36,207 bases of DNA from contig DATFPK010000134.1 of assembly GCA_035264885.1 (NCBI GenBank), forward strand, positions 1-36,207, given 5' to 3'. The position numbers and the translations under genes were made by a program. Below are positions 14,984 to 23,158 of the stretch, piece by piece. The notes under the pieces are model-generated. The model was not told where the DNA came from. It saw only the letters and a program-made list of their open reading frames with translations, and made no database searches. Each line of letters begins with the position of its first letter. Within the stretch, counting starts at the first letter, position 1. The DNA comes from DATFPK01 sp035264885. GTDB lineage: Bacteria > Actinomycetota > Thermoleophilia > Solirubrobacterales > 70-9.

Positions 14984-16081
14984 GTGGCTGAGGTAGGCGC
15001 CCGCCCGAAGGTCCCGGTCGCCCGCCAGAAGGCGCTGCGCGCCGTGCGCTCGCTGTTCACGCCGCTGCTGCCGGACGACTACCTCGAGCTGATCAACCCG
15101 CTCTGGTCGACCCGGGAGCTGCGCGGGCGGATCGAGCGGGTGGAGCGCGAGACCGAGGACGCGGTCACGATCGTGATCCGCCCCGGCTTCGAGTGGCAGG
15201 GCCACGAGCCGGGGCAGTACCTGCGGGTCGGCGTCGTCGTCGACGGCGTCCATCACTGGCGCGCCTACTCGATCACGTCGGACCCCGGACGGCCCGACGG
15301 CTGCATCTCGATCACCCCGAAGCTCGTCGAGGAGGGCGTCGTCTCTCCCTTCTTCGTACGCCAGGCAAAGCCCGGCGCGATCGTCCGGCTGGGGGGAGTG
15401 GAGGGCACCTTCACCCTGCCTGACCCCCTGCCGGACAAATTCCTGTTCATCAGCGCCGGCAGCGGCATCACGCCGATCATGAGCATGCTCCGCGACCTGG
15501 ACCGCCGCGACGCGATCACCGACGTGGTCCACGTGCACTCGGCCCGCACCGAGGCCGACGTGATCTTCGCCAAGCGGCTCGCCGACCTGGGCGACCGTCA
15601 CGACGGGTTCTCGCTGCACCAGCAGCTGACCGGCGAGATGGGGCGAATCAAGCCCTCGAACCTGGACGAGATCTGCCCGGACTGGCGCGAGCGGGAGACG
15701 TTCCTCTCCGGTCCCGGCGACATGATCGACGCGTTCGTCGCGCACTGGGAGGAGCACGCCGACGAGGAGCGGCTCCACATCGAGCGCTTCCAGCCGGTGA
15801 TCGGCGGCGAGGGGGGCGAGGGCGACGGGGGGACGATCAAGTTCCTCGAGTCCGACCTCGAGGCCGAGAGCGACGGCAGTCAGCCGATCCTCGTCGCCGG
15901 CGAGGAGGCCGGGGCGGAGCTGCCGTTCGGCTGCCGGATGGGGATCTGCCACACCTGCGTCGGCAAGCTCTGCTCCGGCAAGATCCGCGACCTGCGGACC
16001 GGCGAGGTGGGCGGCACCGAGGGCGAGATGGTCAGGACCTGCGTGAACGCCCCCGAGGGGGCAGTGGAGATCGCGCTGTGA
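14984..16081 (+). CDS. Flavin/2Fe-2S oxidoreductase, electron donor for a desaturase (Rv3230c-like)
   Basis: 365 aa from the GTG at 14984. An FAD-binding FNR domain (HEPGQYLRVGV; RAYSITS ~93-99) precedes an NAD(P)H domain (FISAGSGITPIMSMLRD ~158-172; FLSGPGDMI). The C-terminal plant-type 2Fe-2S ferredoxin domain has CRMGICHTC (Cys at ~317, 322 and 325) and a final Cys in MVRTCVNAPEG. This architecture matches Mycobacterium Rv3230c, which passes electrons from NADPH to the DesA3 stearoyl-CoA desaturase. The next gene, 28 bp downstream, is a DesA3-like desaturase, so this is almost certainly its reductase. Expression is probably set by the divergent TetR. No good -10 or ribosome site is obvious, so the start is the least certain detail. 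Confidence 0.92.
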   Translation: MAEVGARPKVPVARQKALRAVRSLFTPLLPDDYLELINPLWSTRELRGRIERVERETEDAVTIVIRPGFEWQGHEPGQYLRVGVVVDGVHHWRAYSITSDPGRPDGCISITPKLVEEGVVSPFFVRQAKPGAIVRLGGVEGTFTLPDPLPDKFLFISAGSGITPIMSMLRDLDRRDAITDVVHVHSARTEADVIFAKRLADLGDRHDGFSLHQQLTGEMGRIKPSNLDEICPDWRERETFLSGPGDMIDAFVAHWEEHADEERLHIERFQPVIGGEGGEGDGGTIKFLESDLEAESDGSQPILVAGEEAGAELPFGCRMGICHTCVGKLCSGKIRDLRTGEVGGTEGEMVRTCVNAPEGAVEIAL

Positions 16082-16109
16082 GAACTTTCAATCCAAAGAG
16101 GAAGGCCCC

Positions 16110-17546
16110 ATGAGCACCGACACGATCGAGAAGCCCGTCCGTACCGACGAGAACGGGATCGAGAGCCCGCTCGCGAGGCTGAGCGAGGAGCAGATCGACG
16201 AGATCGCCCGCGAGTTCGACGCGATCCACGACGAGGTCTACGAGGACCTCGGCGACCGCGATCGCCGCTACATCCTCAGCATGATCGAGCTGCACCGGCG
16301 GCTTGCGGTGATGAGCCGGGTGTTCCTGCTCGCCGCCCGGCACCGGCCGGCCTGGGCCGCCGGCACGGCGGCGAACTCGGCGGCCAAGATCCTCGAGAAC
16401 ATGGAGATCGGCCACAACGTCCTGCACGGGCAGTGGGACTGGATGAACGACCCGCAGATCCACTCCTCCACGTGGGACTGGGACACGGCGTCGACGTCGG
16501 AGGCCTGGAAGCACTCCCACAACTACGTCCACCACACGTTCACCAACATCCGTGGCAAGGACAAGGACCTGGGCTACGAGATCATGCGGATCGACCCGCA
16601 CCAGAGGTGGCACCCGGTCTATCTGTTCCAGCCCCTCTACAACCTGCTGCTCATGGCGTTCTTCGAGTGGGGCGTCGCCCTGCACGATCTCGACTTCGAC
16701 GCGATCCGCGCGGGGGAGAAGTCCAAGAAGCAGGTCGCCCGTGAGCTCAAGGGCATCGCCGGCAAGGCGCGGACGCAGATCGTCAAGGACTACATCGCCT
16801 GGCCGCTGATCAGCGCCCTGGCGATGGCGGCGGTCGACTTCGGCGTCGAGGCGGTGCGCCAGGAGCGCGAGGTCCGCACCGGACGAACGAGCTTCCTCAA
16901 GCGCCGCCGGGTCTCACGCTGGGCGCGGCTCGGCAAGGCCGCGGTCAATGCGCTCGAGGGCGGGCGCGAGACCTTCAAGAGGACGGTGACCGCGAACGCG
17001 ACGGCGAACGTGGTGCGCAACCTCTGGGCGCACTCGATCATCTTCTGCGGCCACTTCCCCGACCAGACCTACACCTTCAGCCAGAAGGAGGTCGAGGACG
17101 AGAGCCGGGGAGGCTGGTACGTGCGACAGCTCGTCGGCGCCGCGAACATCGAGGGCGGCGGTTTCTTCCACGTCGCCAGCGGCAACCTCGGCTACCAGGT
17201 GGAGCACCACCTCTTCCCCGATATGCCGAGCACCCGCTACGCGGAGATCGCGCCGCGGGTGAAGGCGGTCTGCGAGCGCTACGGCCTCCCCTACAACTCC
17301 GGTCCGCTCTCGAAGCAGCTCGGCATGGTGCACCGGACGATCATCCGGCTCGCCTTCCCGGGCGGCAAGCCACGGCCGAAGCCCGGCCCGTACAAGGGCG
17401 GCGACGCCGACGCGGTCCTGGCGGCCTCCGGCAACGGCGCGCCGGCGCGGGACGGCGACTCGAACGGGCAGCGGGACGGCGGCGACGGTCCCGACCGCAA
17501 GGGCGCCCGCTCCGACGGCGTCCGCTTCTCGATGCCCGCCCGCTGA
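16110..17546 (+). CDS. Membrane fatty acid desaturase (DesA3-like)
   Basis: 478 aa; GAGGAAGG lies about 6 nt before the ATG. Histidine boxes are HNVLH (102-106), HNYVHH (137-142) and QVEHH (~363-367), the last typical of front-end/acyl-lipid desaturases and DesA3. Hydrophobic stretches lie around 75-95, 165-185 and 225-240. The protein inserts a double bond in long-chain acyl-CoA or lipid acyl chains using the upstream flavo-iron-sulfur reductase. A ~90-residue Gly/Pro/Asp-rich tail after ~390 is probably disordered and not part of the catalytic fold. It belongs to a different subfamily from the 316-aa desaturase at 643-1593, so the two may act on different substrates or in different conditions. 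Confidence 0.94.
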   Translation: MSTDTIEKPVRTDENGIESPLARLSEEQIDEIAREFDAIHDEVYEDLGDRDRRYILSMIELHRRLAVMSRVFLLAARHRPAWAAGTAANSAAKILENMEIGHNVLHGQWDWMNDPQIHSSTWDWDTASTSEAWKHSHNYVHHTFTNIRGKDKDLGYEIMRIDPHQRWHPVYLFQPLYNLLLMAFFEWGVALHDLDFDAIRAGEKSKKQVARELKGIAGKARTQIVKDYIAWPLISALAMAAVDFGVEAVRQEREVRTGRTSFLKRRRVSRWARLGKAAVNALEGGRETFKRTVTANATANVVRNLWAHSIIFCGHFPDQTYTFSQKEVEDESRGGWYVRQLVGAANIEGGGFFHVASGNLGYQVEHHLFPDMPSTRYAEIAPRVKAVCERYGLPYNSGPLSKQLGMVHRTIIRLAFPGGKPRPKPGPYKGGDADAVLAASGNGAPARDGDSNGQRDGGDGPDRKGARSDGVRFSMPAR

Positions 17547-17573
17547 CCCCGCCCGCGATGAACGTGATCGGGT

Positions 17574-17595
17574 CGCGGCCCAGGCCCGGGCCGCG
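17574..17595. terminator. Hairpin between the convergent desaturase and cupin genes
   Basis: CGCGGCCC (17574-17581) and GGGCCGCG (17588-17595) form a perfect 8-bp stem with a 6-nt loop, 28 bp after the desaturase stop and directly before the cupin stop. There is no T-tract, so its strength is uncertain. Confidence 0.45.
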
Positions 17596-17596
17596 G

Positions 17597-18100
17597 CTAG
17601 GTTTCGCGCCGAGCTAGACGGCTGACCAGGGCCATCCCCTTCAGCGCCGGGCGCAGGAGCGGCTGCGGCCCGGCGAGGCGGATGACGTCGTCGTACTCGG
17701 TCAGGAGGGGCGCAAAGTCGAGCGTGCCGGCGCCGGACCTGCCCGACTCGGCGGCGCGGCGGTTCAGCGCATCGACAGCCCGGAACCACTGCTCGGTCCG
17801 GCCCGCCGGGCTGGTCCGCCAGAGGACACGGGCGGGCGAGGAGCCCGGGTTCCACATCTGGTGCACGGCGCCGCTCGGGATGTCAAGCGTGTCGCCGGCC
17901 GACAGGTCCCGGCCGACGCCGTCCACTTCGGCCCGCACCGTGCCCCCGAGCACCTCGAAGTGCTCGTCCTGGGAGGGATGGAAGTGCTTCGGCGGCGGCG
18001 AGCCGTTCGCGCCGTAGGTGGCCTCGACCACGAGGCCCGCGGGCTCGGACGACCGGATCGTCAGCTCCTCAGACGGGGTCAGCTTCAGCGTCTCGCCCAT
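17597..18100 (-). CDS. Cupin-domain protein
   Basis: 167 aa. Residues ~20-115 are a single cupin barrel. The first motif is HFHPSQDEHFEVLGG (H39, H41, E46 pattern), and the second is GDTLDIPSGAVHQMWNPG with a final H. These give the metal ligands usual in small cupins. The C-terminal ~55 residues are helical and look like a dimer or lid segment (FRAVDALNRRA; PLLRPALKGMALVSRLAR). Cupins range from isomerases and dioxygenases to sugar or hormone binding, and nothing here fixes the substrate. It is convergent with the desaturase. The ATG at 18100 lacks a strong ribosome site. Confidence 0.85.
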   Translation of the reverse strand: MGETLKLTPSEELTIRSSEPAGLVVEATYGANGSPPPKHFHPSQDEHFEVLGGTVRAEVDGVGRDLSAGDTLDIPSGAVHQMWNPGSSPARVLWRTSPAGRTEQWFRAVDALNRRAAESGRSGAGTLDFAPLLTEYDDVIRLAGPQPLLRPALKGMALVSRLARRET

Positions 18101-18236
18101 CGCGCGGCATCTTCGCAGCCCCTACCGAAAAGTCGAACTCGCGCCCGCCGCGGCCCGGTGGGGGCGCTACGGTGTCCGGCGCCGGCCGGCAAAGGGGGAA
18201 CGGCCGGCGTTCTTCGGCGGACGACCTGCCGGCGGC

Positions 18237-20039
18237 TCACCCGCCGCTCGGCAGGGGCTCCGCTCCGTCGCCGCGCGACGCCCGCACCACCTCGGCCTCG
18301 CCCGGTGCCGGCCCGGCCGCGTCGACGATCAGGTCGGTGTAGGCCTCGACCCCCTCGGGGGTCAGGTGGACGCCGTCGAAGGTCAGCCCGCCGCGGGAGT
18401 TGACCACGGCGTTCCAGTCGAGCAGCTCGGCGTTCGGCCAGTCCTCGGCGGCGCCGGCGAGCTTGTCGTTGTTCGGGCCCTCCCAGGTCAGCGGCACCTC
18501 GACGTTCATCAGGAACACCTCGTCGACGTCGGCGACGGCTCCGCCGATCTCGTCGAGCTGCCCCTCGCGGATCGGGCCGTTGTTGCCCATCTGGATGATC
18601 AGCTTGTCCGGCAGCCGTCCCGCCGCCCGGTAGCCCTCGATCAGGTCGACGAACTCCGCGGCCTGGCGGCCGATCGCGGCGCTGAGCGTGAATCGCGGCC
18701 CAAGCCGCTCGGCCAGCGCGTCGCCGGCGCCGACCATCACCGAGTCACCGAGGGCGAGGACGTCCGGCGGGCCGGTGCCGGCGGCCTCGACGCTCGCCTC
18801 CTCGGTGCCGGTCGCGGCGGCGACGCTTGCCTGCACGCGCTCCTGGGTCGGCACGATCCCGCTCCAGCCGATCAGGGCGACGACCAGCAGGACCGCGGCG
18901 GCGAGGGCGGGCCGCCCGTACTTCGGGATGGCCGGCAGCCGCGGCAGCTTCAGCGGCACCGGGGCGCGGCCGCGGAACGGCTGCTCGACGTAGCGGTAGG
19001 ACAGGTCGGCGAGGACGAGGACGGCGCCGAGCTGGAGGATCGTCAACCACGGCCGGTGGATCGGCACGTCGAGGTCGGGACGGGTGAGCGCCAGGACCGG
19101 CCAGTGCCAGAGGTAGAAGGAGTAGCTGCGCAGGCCGAGCCAGAGAACCGGCGGCAGGGCCACCAGCGAGCCGAGCCGCGAGGCCGGATGCGCCATCACC
19201 CCGACCAGGAGCGCGGTGAAGAAAGCCAGGACCAGAAAGCCCCCCTGGTAGAGGCCCGGGTCGAAGTCGTTGACGTTGAAGAACGTCCAGAGGACGACGA
19301 GCAGCGAGACGAGGCCGATCGCGTCGAGCGCCGTGCCGGCGTGCCGGCCGGTTCTGCCGCGGAGGAGGTTCGGGTGCCAGACGACCGCCAGGGCGACGCC
19401 GAGCAGCAGGCCGACGGCGCGGGTGTCGGTCCCGTAGTAGACCCGGGAGACGTCCCCGTCGGGGTCGAACAGAACGGCCATCAGCCCGGCCGACAGCACG
19501 GCGCCGGCGAGGACGCCGATCAGCAGCCGACGGCGGCCCAACAGGGTCATCCCGGCGGCGAGGGCGAGCGGCCAGAGGAGGTAGAACTGCTCCTCGATCG
19601 CAAGCGACCAGAGATGGCGGAAGAGCGAGGGCCGTTCGAACTGCTCGAAGTAGCTCTGCTCGGTGAAGATGAAGTGCCAGTTGGTGACGTAGAGCAGCGA
19701 GGCGATCGCGTCGTCGCGGAGCGCCGCCACCTCGTCGGGCACGAAGATCGCCGCCAGGGTCATCGTCGCCGCGATCAGGACGCCGACCGCGGGCAACAGA
19801 CGCCGCGCCCGCCGCAGCCAGAAGCGCCCGACGCTGACGTGTCCGTCGCGGCGGTACTCGCTGAGAAGCAGGGCCGTGATCAGGTAGCCGCTGATCACGA
19901 AGAAGACGTCGACGCCGAGGAACCCGCCGGGCATCCAGCCGATCCCCGCGTGGTAGAGGAAGACCGCCAGCACCGACAGGGCCCGCAGGGCGTCGATGCC
20001 CGGCATGTAGGGCAGCCGGTGGTCCTGAGGCACGGTCAT
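18237..20039 (-). CDS. OatA-like membrane O-acyltransferase with C-terminal SGNH domain
   Basis: 600 aa. The N-terminal ~370 residues are an acyltransferase-3 membrane domain: PGIDALRALSVLAVFLYHAG with the catalytic-type His, GGFLGVDVFFVISGYLIT, RFWLRRARRLLPAV, and many TM segments. The C-terminal ~190 residues form an SGNH hydrolase-like domain outside the membrane: block I ALGDSVMVGAG (~425), an N in GNNG, and DGVHLTPEG (~575) with the Asp-x-x-His pair. The pair is that of OatA-type enzymes that move acetyl groups across the membrane onto peptidoglycan or polysaccharide. The gene appears to have a TACCCT -10 box at 20104-20099 and a ~50-nt leader. The ATG at 20039 has no clear ribosome site. 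Confidence 0.93.
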   Translation of the reverse strand: MTVPQDHRLPYMPGIDALRALSVLAVFLYHAGIGWMPGGFLGVDVFFVISGYLITALLLSEYRRDGHVSVGRFWLRRARRLLPAVGVLIAATMTLAAIFVPDEVAALRDDAIASLLYVTNWHFIFTEQSYFEQFERPSLFRHLWSLAIEEQFYLLWPLALAAGMTLLGRRRLLIGVLAGAVLSAGLMAVLFDPDGDVSRVYYGTDTRAVGLLLGVALAVVWHPNLLRGRTGRHAGTALDAIGLVSLLVVLWTFFNVNDFDPGLYQGGFLVLAFFTALLVGVMAHPASRLGSLVALPPVLWLGLRSYSFYLWHWPVLALTRPDLDVPIHRPWLTILQLGAVLVLADLSYRYVEQPFRGRAPVPLKLPRLPAIPKYGRPALAAAVLLVVALIGWSGIVPTQERVQASVAAATGTEEASVEAAGTGPPDVLALGDSVMVGAGDALAERLGPRFTLSAAIGRQAAEFVDLIEGYRAAGRLPDKLIIQMGNNGPIREGQLDEIGGAVADVDEVFLMNVEVPLTWEGPNNDKLAGAAEDWPNAELLDWNAVVNSRGGLTFDGVHLTPEGVEAYTDLIVDAAGPAPGEAEVVRASRGDGAEPLPSGG

Positions 20040-20161
20040 CTGCAGGGCGTTCGGCGAGGGACGGGAGGAGGGACGCCCCCTCCCGGGCGCCGGAGATGAG
20101 GGTAGCCCGTCGTTGGGCCCGAAACCGCGGAATAGGTAGGGAACGGGCCCAGCGACCGGCG

Positions 20162-21307
20162 CTAGAGGCCAAGCCGGGCCAGCAGCTCGGCGGCGGGACG
20201 GTCCCGATCCTCCAGCGCGCCCTCGAGGCGGTCGCCGGCAAGGGCGCGGCGCTTGGCGGCGAGCTGGTCCTCGGTCATCGGACGCAGCGGGGAACCGAGC
20301 GCGGCCTCGACCCGGGCCACCTCATCGCCGTCGGCCTCGAGGCGGGCCTCGGACTCGAGCAGCCCGTCGTCGGCTACGACCTCGACGTGCTCGGACGCGA
20401 ACAGGGCGACCTCGCCGTCGACGGCGGCGAAGTCGGCGGGTCCGGGGGCGCCGCGGAGCAGCGCGAACGCGGTCAGGTAGGGGATCGAGAACTTCGCCTC
20501 CAGCCCGTCCGTCGGGCCGGCGATCGGGGCCGCCTGGAGCGACAGCGGGTGGAGCACGACTCTGAGGTGGCCGTTGACGCCGGACTCGCGCGCCGCCACC
20601 GCCGCCTCGATCGCGCCGTGGGTCTGCAGGCAGCAGGGATACGCCTTGATCCAGTTCTCGGCGACCGCCGGCGACTCGCCCCGCAGGGCGAAGCGGGCGC
20701 CGAAGGCCTCCTGGTACCCACCGGGTCCCCGGGCGGCGCGGTCCAGGTCGATCCTCGCGCCGCCGCGCGCCAGCGCCGCACCCTCCACGCCCGACGCCGC
20801 GGCGAGCCCGACGCCGATCGCCTTGCCGTCGGACCCGAACGAGGAGCGCAGGCCGGCCGAGCGCAGGAGCGCGAACCCGACCGCCGCCTTCCATTCGGCC
20901 GGGCCCAGCCCCGACAGCCGGGCCGCGCAGACGGCCGCGCCCACCGAACCGCACACCGCGGTCGGGTGCCAGCCGCCGTCGTAGAGGGCCGGATGCCCGG
21001 CCCGCGCCAGCGCGCCCATCGCCTCGAAGCCGCCGGCGAAGGCCTCCAGCACTTCGCCGACACTCGCGCCCCGGTCCGCGGCGACGGCCAGGGCGGCCGG
21101 CGCCGTCGTCGCGCTCAGGTGCGCCAGGCCCGGCAGGTAGGTGTCGTCGAAGTCGAGAACGTGCCCGGCGACGCCCAGCGCCGCCACCCTGCCGCCGAGC
21201 CCGGTGGCGGCTTCTCGCGCCGCGCTCGCCGCCGGCTCGCCACTGCCGCCGACCGCGCAGGCGAGCCAGTCGAGCATCGCAACCTCGTAGCCGCGCTCCA
21301 CCGCCAT
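20162..21307 (-). CDS. MmgE/PrpD family protein
   Basis: 381 aa from the ATG at 21307, fixed by a -10 box TAGGCT ending 7 nt upstream. Family features: GHVLDFDDTYLPGLAHLSATTAPAAL in pieces (the HxxDFDD-like signature), GFEAMGALARAGHPALYDGGWHPTAVCG, and WIKAYPCCLQTHGAIEA. MmgE/PrpD proteins include 2-methylcitrate dehydratase and cis-aconitate decarboxylase. Typical members are ~450 aa; this one is shorter at the N-terminus, where ~50 residues seem missing. No methylcitrate cycle partners (prpB, prpC) are nearby, so propionate catabolism is not supported by context. It is divergent from a small lipoprotein with an almost symmetrical leaderless promoter. Confidence 0.85.
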   Translation of the reverse strand: MAVERGYEVAMLDWLACAVGGSGEPAASAAREAATGLGGRVAALGVAGHVLDFDDTYLPGLAHLSATTAPAALAVAADRGASVGEVLEAFAGGFEAMGALARAGHPALYDGGWHPTAVCGSVGAAVCAARLSGLGPAEWKAAVGFALLRSAGLRSSFGSDGKAIGVGLAAASGVEGAALARGGARIDLDRAARGPGGYQEAFGARFALRGESPAVAENWIKAYPCCLQTHGAIEAAVAARESGVNGHLRVVLHPLSLQAAPIAGPTDGLEAKFSIPYLTAFALLRGAPGPADFAAVDGEVALFASEHVEVVADDGLLESEARLEADGDEVARVEAALGSPLRPMTEDQLAAKRRALAGDRLEGALEDRDRPAAELLARLGL

Positions 21308-21314
21308 CGCCGGG

Positions 21315-21320
21315 AGCCTA
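21315..21320 (-). promoter_or_regulatory. -10 box TAGGCT, 7 nt before the MmgE/PrpD ATG
   Basis: On the - strand TAGGCT (21320-21315), then CCCGGCG, then the ATG at 21307. It lies 10 bp from the oppositely oriented -10 of the lipoprotein gene. Confidence 0.55.
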
Positions 21321-21330
21321 GGCGGACGCC

Positions 21331-21336
21331 TAGCCT
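21331..21336 (+). promoter_or_regulatory. -10 box TAGCCT, 6 nt before the lipoprotein ATG
   Basis: TAGCCT, then CTGGCC, then the ATG at 21343. With the opposing -10 box it forms the inverted repeat CTAGGC-N4-GCCTAG (21318-21333). Confidence 0.55.
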
Positions 21337-21342
21337 CTGGCC

Positions 21343-21774
21343 ATGCGGACGATCGCGATCGTGCTGGCGGCGGCGGCGCTCGCCGGTTGCGGCGGGCGCG
21401 GTTCCCCCGCGCCGAGCGCGAGGACCAGCTCCGAGGGCCCGAACCGGCCGGCTCCGCCAGCACCCGAACCCGCCCCCGCGCCGGCCCGCTGCCCGGCCGG
21501 GGTCGCCAACTGCCACAGCGCCGACGGCCGCATCCTCTACGTCGAGCGGGTCGATCCCGACGGCGACGGCGATGCCCATTTCGTCCTGGTCAGCGACGAG
21601 AGCGTCACCGCCCCCGGGATAACCGTCGTCGATGTGCGCCGCGACCTGCGCCCGCACCCCCTCCCGGTCCCCGGCGACCGGATCAGCGCCGCCGGGCCGG
21701 TCTACCGGGGCTCCTACGGCCAGCGCCAGATCCAGGCCGACGTCATCCACGTCGGCCCCTCCGGGGGGCGTTAG
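21343..21774 (+). CDS. Small lipoprotein of unknown function
   Basis: 143 aa. A lipoprotein signal peptide (MRTIAIVLAAAALAGC, lipid-modified C16) is followed by a ~35-residue Pro/Ala-rich linker (PAPPAPEPAPAPA type) that would span the wall. A compact beta-rich domain follows: YVERVDPDGDGDAHFVLVSDESV, GDRISAAGPVYRGSYGQRQIQADVIH in pieces. The last part resembles small OB-fold domains (a G-x-V-Y-x-G-S pattern). Two Cys in RCPAGVANCHS may pair. The start is fixed by a -10 box 6 nt upstream. It is divergent from the MmgE/PrpD gene. Cell-envelope location is likely; function unknown. Confidence 0.78.
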   Translation: MRTIAIVLAAAALAGCGGRGSPAPSARTSSEGPNRPAPPAPEPAPAPARCPAGVANCHSADGRILYVERVDPDGDGDAHFVLVSDESVTAPGITVVDVRRDLRPHPLPVPGDRISAAGPVYRGSYGQRQIQADVIHVGPSGGR

Positions 21775-21825
21775 CCCTCTCGAGCCAGGGGGTAGCCGAG
21801 CGGAAACGACCACGGGAGGGAAGCG

Positions 21826-22314
21826 ATGGCAGAGCTGACGACGCTCGAGGAGAAGCTGGCCGAGGTGCTGGGCCTGGCCCAGGCGGCCCAGGAGTCGACC
21901 AAGAAGGTCGAGGGCCTGGTCGGCGACGAAGACGTCAAGGGCAAGCTTCAGCAGATGCGCGAGGAGGCGGCGGAGACCGAGCGGCGGGCGACGCAGGTCG
22001 CCGAGGCCCGCGACGGCAAGAAGACGGCGATCCTCGACAAGGCGCAGGAGACGAAGGCGGAGGCCACGGAGATGATGTCGACCTACCTCGGCGGCGACTC
22101 CGACGACCTCGACGGCTTCGAGTTCCTGACGATGGCCGAGGCCGGCGAGGTCGGCCACTGGGCGATCCTCGGCAAGCTCAACGAGAAGGCGGGGGAGGAC
22201 GAGCTCCGTGAGCTGGTCGAGTGGGCCCTGCCGATCCAGGAGCGCCACTTCTCCGACGTGCGCGAGTGCTCGCTGCAGCTCGCCGCCGACGAGGACCCCT
22301 ACGAGGAGTCCTAG
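21826..22314 (+). CDS. Helical acidic protein of unknown function
   Basis: 162 aa with a ribosome site (GGGAGGGAA) about 5 nt before the ATG. Heptad-like, charged helices run through residues 1-80 (LEEKLAEVLGLAQAAQE, KLQQMREEAAETERRA). A helical C-terminal half follows: FLTMAEAGEVGHWAILGKLNEKAG, LRELVEWALPIQERHFSDVRECSL in pieces. The E-x-G-H-W and ERHF stretches in long helices recall ferritin-like four-helix bundles, but no full metal site can be defined by eye. No signal peptide or membrane segment, so it should be cytoplasmic. It sits between the lipoprotein and the VTT-domain gene, each with its own promoter signal. Confidence 0.72.
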   Translation: MAELTTLEEKLAEVLGLAQAAQESTKKVEGLVGDEDVKGKLQQMREEAAETERRATQVAEARDGKKTAILDKAQETKAEATEMMSTYLGGDSDDLDGFEFLTMAEAGEVGHWAILGKLNEKAGEDELRELVEWALPIQERHFSDVRECSLQLAADEDPYEES

Positions 22315-22344
22315 CCGGCCGACCCCGGCGTCGCGGCCCCCGGA

Positions 22345-22350
22345 TACCTT
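22345..22350 (+). promoter_or_regulatory. -10 box TACCTT, 6 nt before the VTT-protein GTG
   Basis: TACCTT, then CCGGGG, then the GTG at 22357. The box is the loop of a perfect hairpin CCCCCGGA (22337-22344) / TCCGGGGG (22350-22357). Confidence 0.5.
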
Positions 22351-22356
22351 CCGGGG

Positions 22357-23043
22357 GTGGAGCAGAGCCGCCCTCCCGGGGTCCCCGTCGCCGGGATCGC
22401 GGTCACCCTGGCCGGCCTCGCGGCGATCGCCGCGATCGTGCTGGCGGTGGACCCGCTCCGCGACGCGGTCGCCGCCGCGCTCGGCGGCGACACCGAGGAA
22501 CTGCGGACCGAGATCGACGAACTGGGCGCGACCGGCCCGCTCGTCGTCCTCGGCCTCTGTCTCGCCCACGCCGTCGTCTGGTACCCGGCGGAGATCGTCG
22601 ACGCCGCCGCCGGGTTCGCCTACGGGTTCTGGGCCGGCGTCGCACTCTGCATGGCGGGGTGGCTCCTGAACGGCTTCGCCGCCTACGCGATCGGCCATGA
22701 GGTCGCCCGCCCCGTCCTGCACCGCATGATGGGCCGCGACCGGTTCGAGCGGGCCGAGCGGATCGTCCATGACGGCGGCGCCACTCTGCTTCTGGCCGTC
22801 CGCCTGATCCCGATCCTGCCCTTCAGCATCGTCTCCTACGCCGCCGGCGCGGCGCGGGTCCCGCTCGGGCGCTTCGCCTGGACGACGATGGTCGGCTACC
22901 TGCCGATCACCGCGATCTCGGTCTTCCTCGGCACCCGCCTCGAGGACTTCTCCCCCACCGACCCGCTGGTCCTGGCCGGCATCGGGGCCCTCCTCGCCCT
23001 CCTGCTCGTCGCCCGGTTCCTCCCCACCCGCGGCGAGAGCTGA
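22357..23043 (+). CDS. TVP38/TMEM64-DedA type membrane protein (VTT domain)
   Basis: 228 aa from the GTG at 22357. About six hydrophobic segments are present. The VTT-domain core is recognisable: YPAEIVDAAAGFAYGFWAGVAL, then the re-entrant loop RLIPILPFSIVSYAAGAARVP with the conserved R and P, and FAWTTMVGYLPITAISVFLG. Bacterial relatives act as lipid scramblases or transporters (for example undecaprenyl-phosphate recycling) or support membrane homeostasis. Here that is inference from family. The insert between TM1 and the core (LRTEIDELGATGPLV) is soluble. The start sits 6 nt after a TACCTT -10 box. Single gene. Confidence 0.87.
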   Translation: MEQSRPPGVPVAGIAVTLAGLAAIAAIVLAVDPLRDAVAAALGGDTEELRTEIDELGATGPLVVLGLCLAHAVVWYPAEIVDAAAGFAYGFWAGVALCMAGWLLNGFAAYAIGHEVARPVLHRMMGRDRFERAERIVHDGGATLLLAVRLIPILPFSIVSYAAGAARVPLGRFAWTTMVGYLPITAISVFLGTRLEDFSPTDPLVLAGIGALLALLLVARFLPTRGES

Positions 23044-23158
23044 CCGCATCCGTGCGGACTCGGATTAAGACCGTGTGAACGGGTGGACCGGGCCGGTTTG
23101 CGGGGCGTTTTCCCGGGATAGGTCCCCACCGAGGGGTCAAACGAAGAGAGGAGTGCGC

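Noticed and set aside
18018..20099. 693-codon open frame on the + strand opposite the acyltransferase
   Set aside because: Low-complexity Arg/Asp/Gln/Gly translation mirrored from a gene with clear acyltransferase-3 and SGNH motifs on the other strand.
20162..21307. 2-methylcitrate dehydratase of the propionate pathway
   Set aside because: Only family membership supports it; the N-terminus is short and no prpB, prpC or acs-type genes are near.
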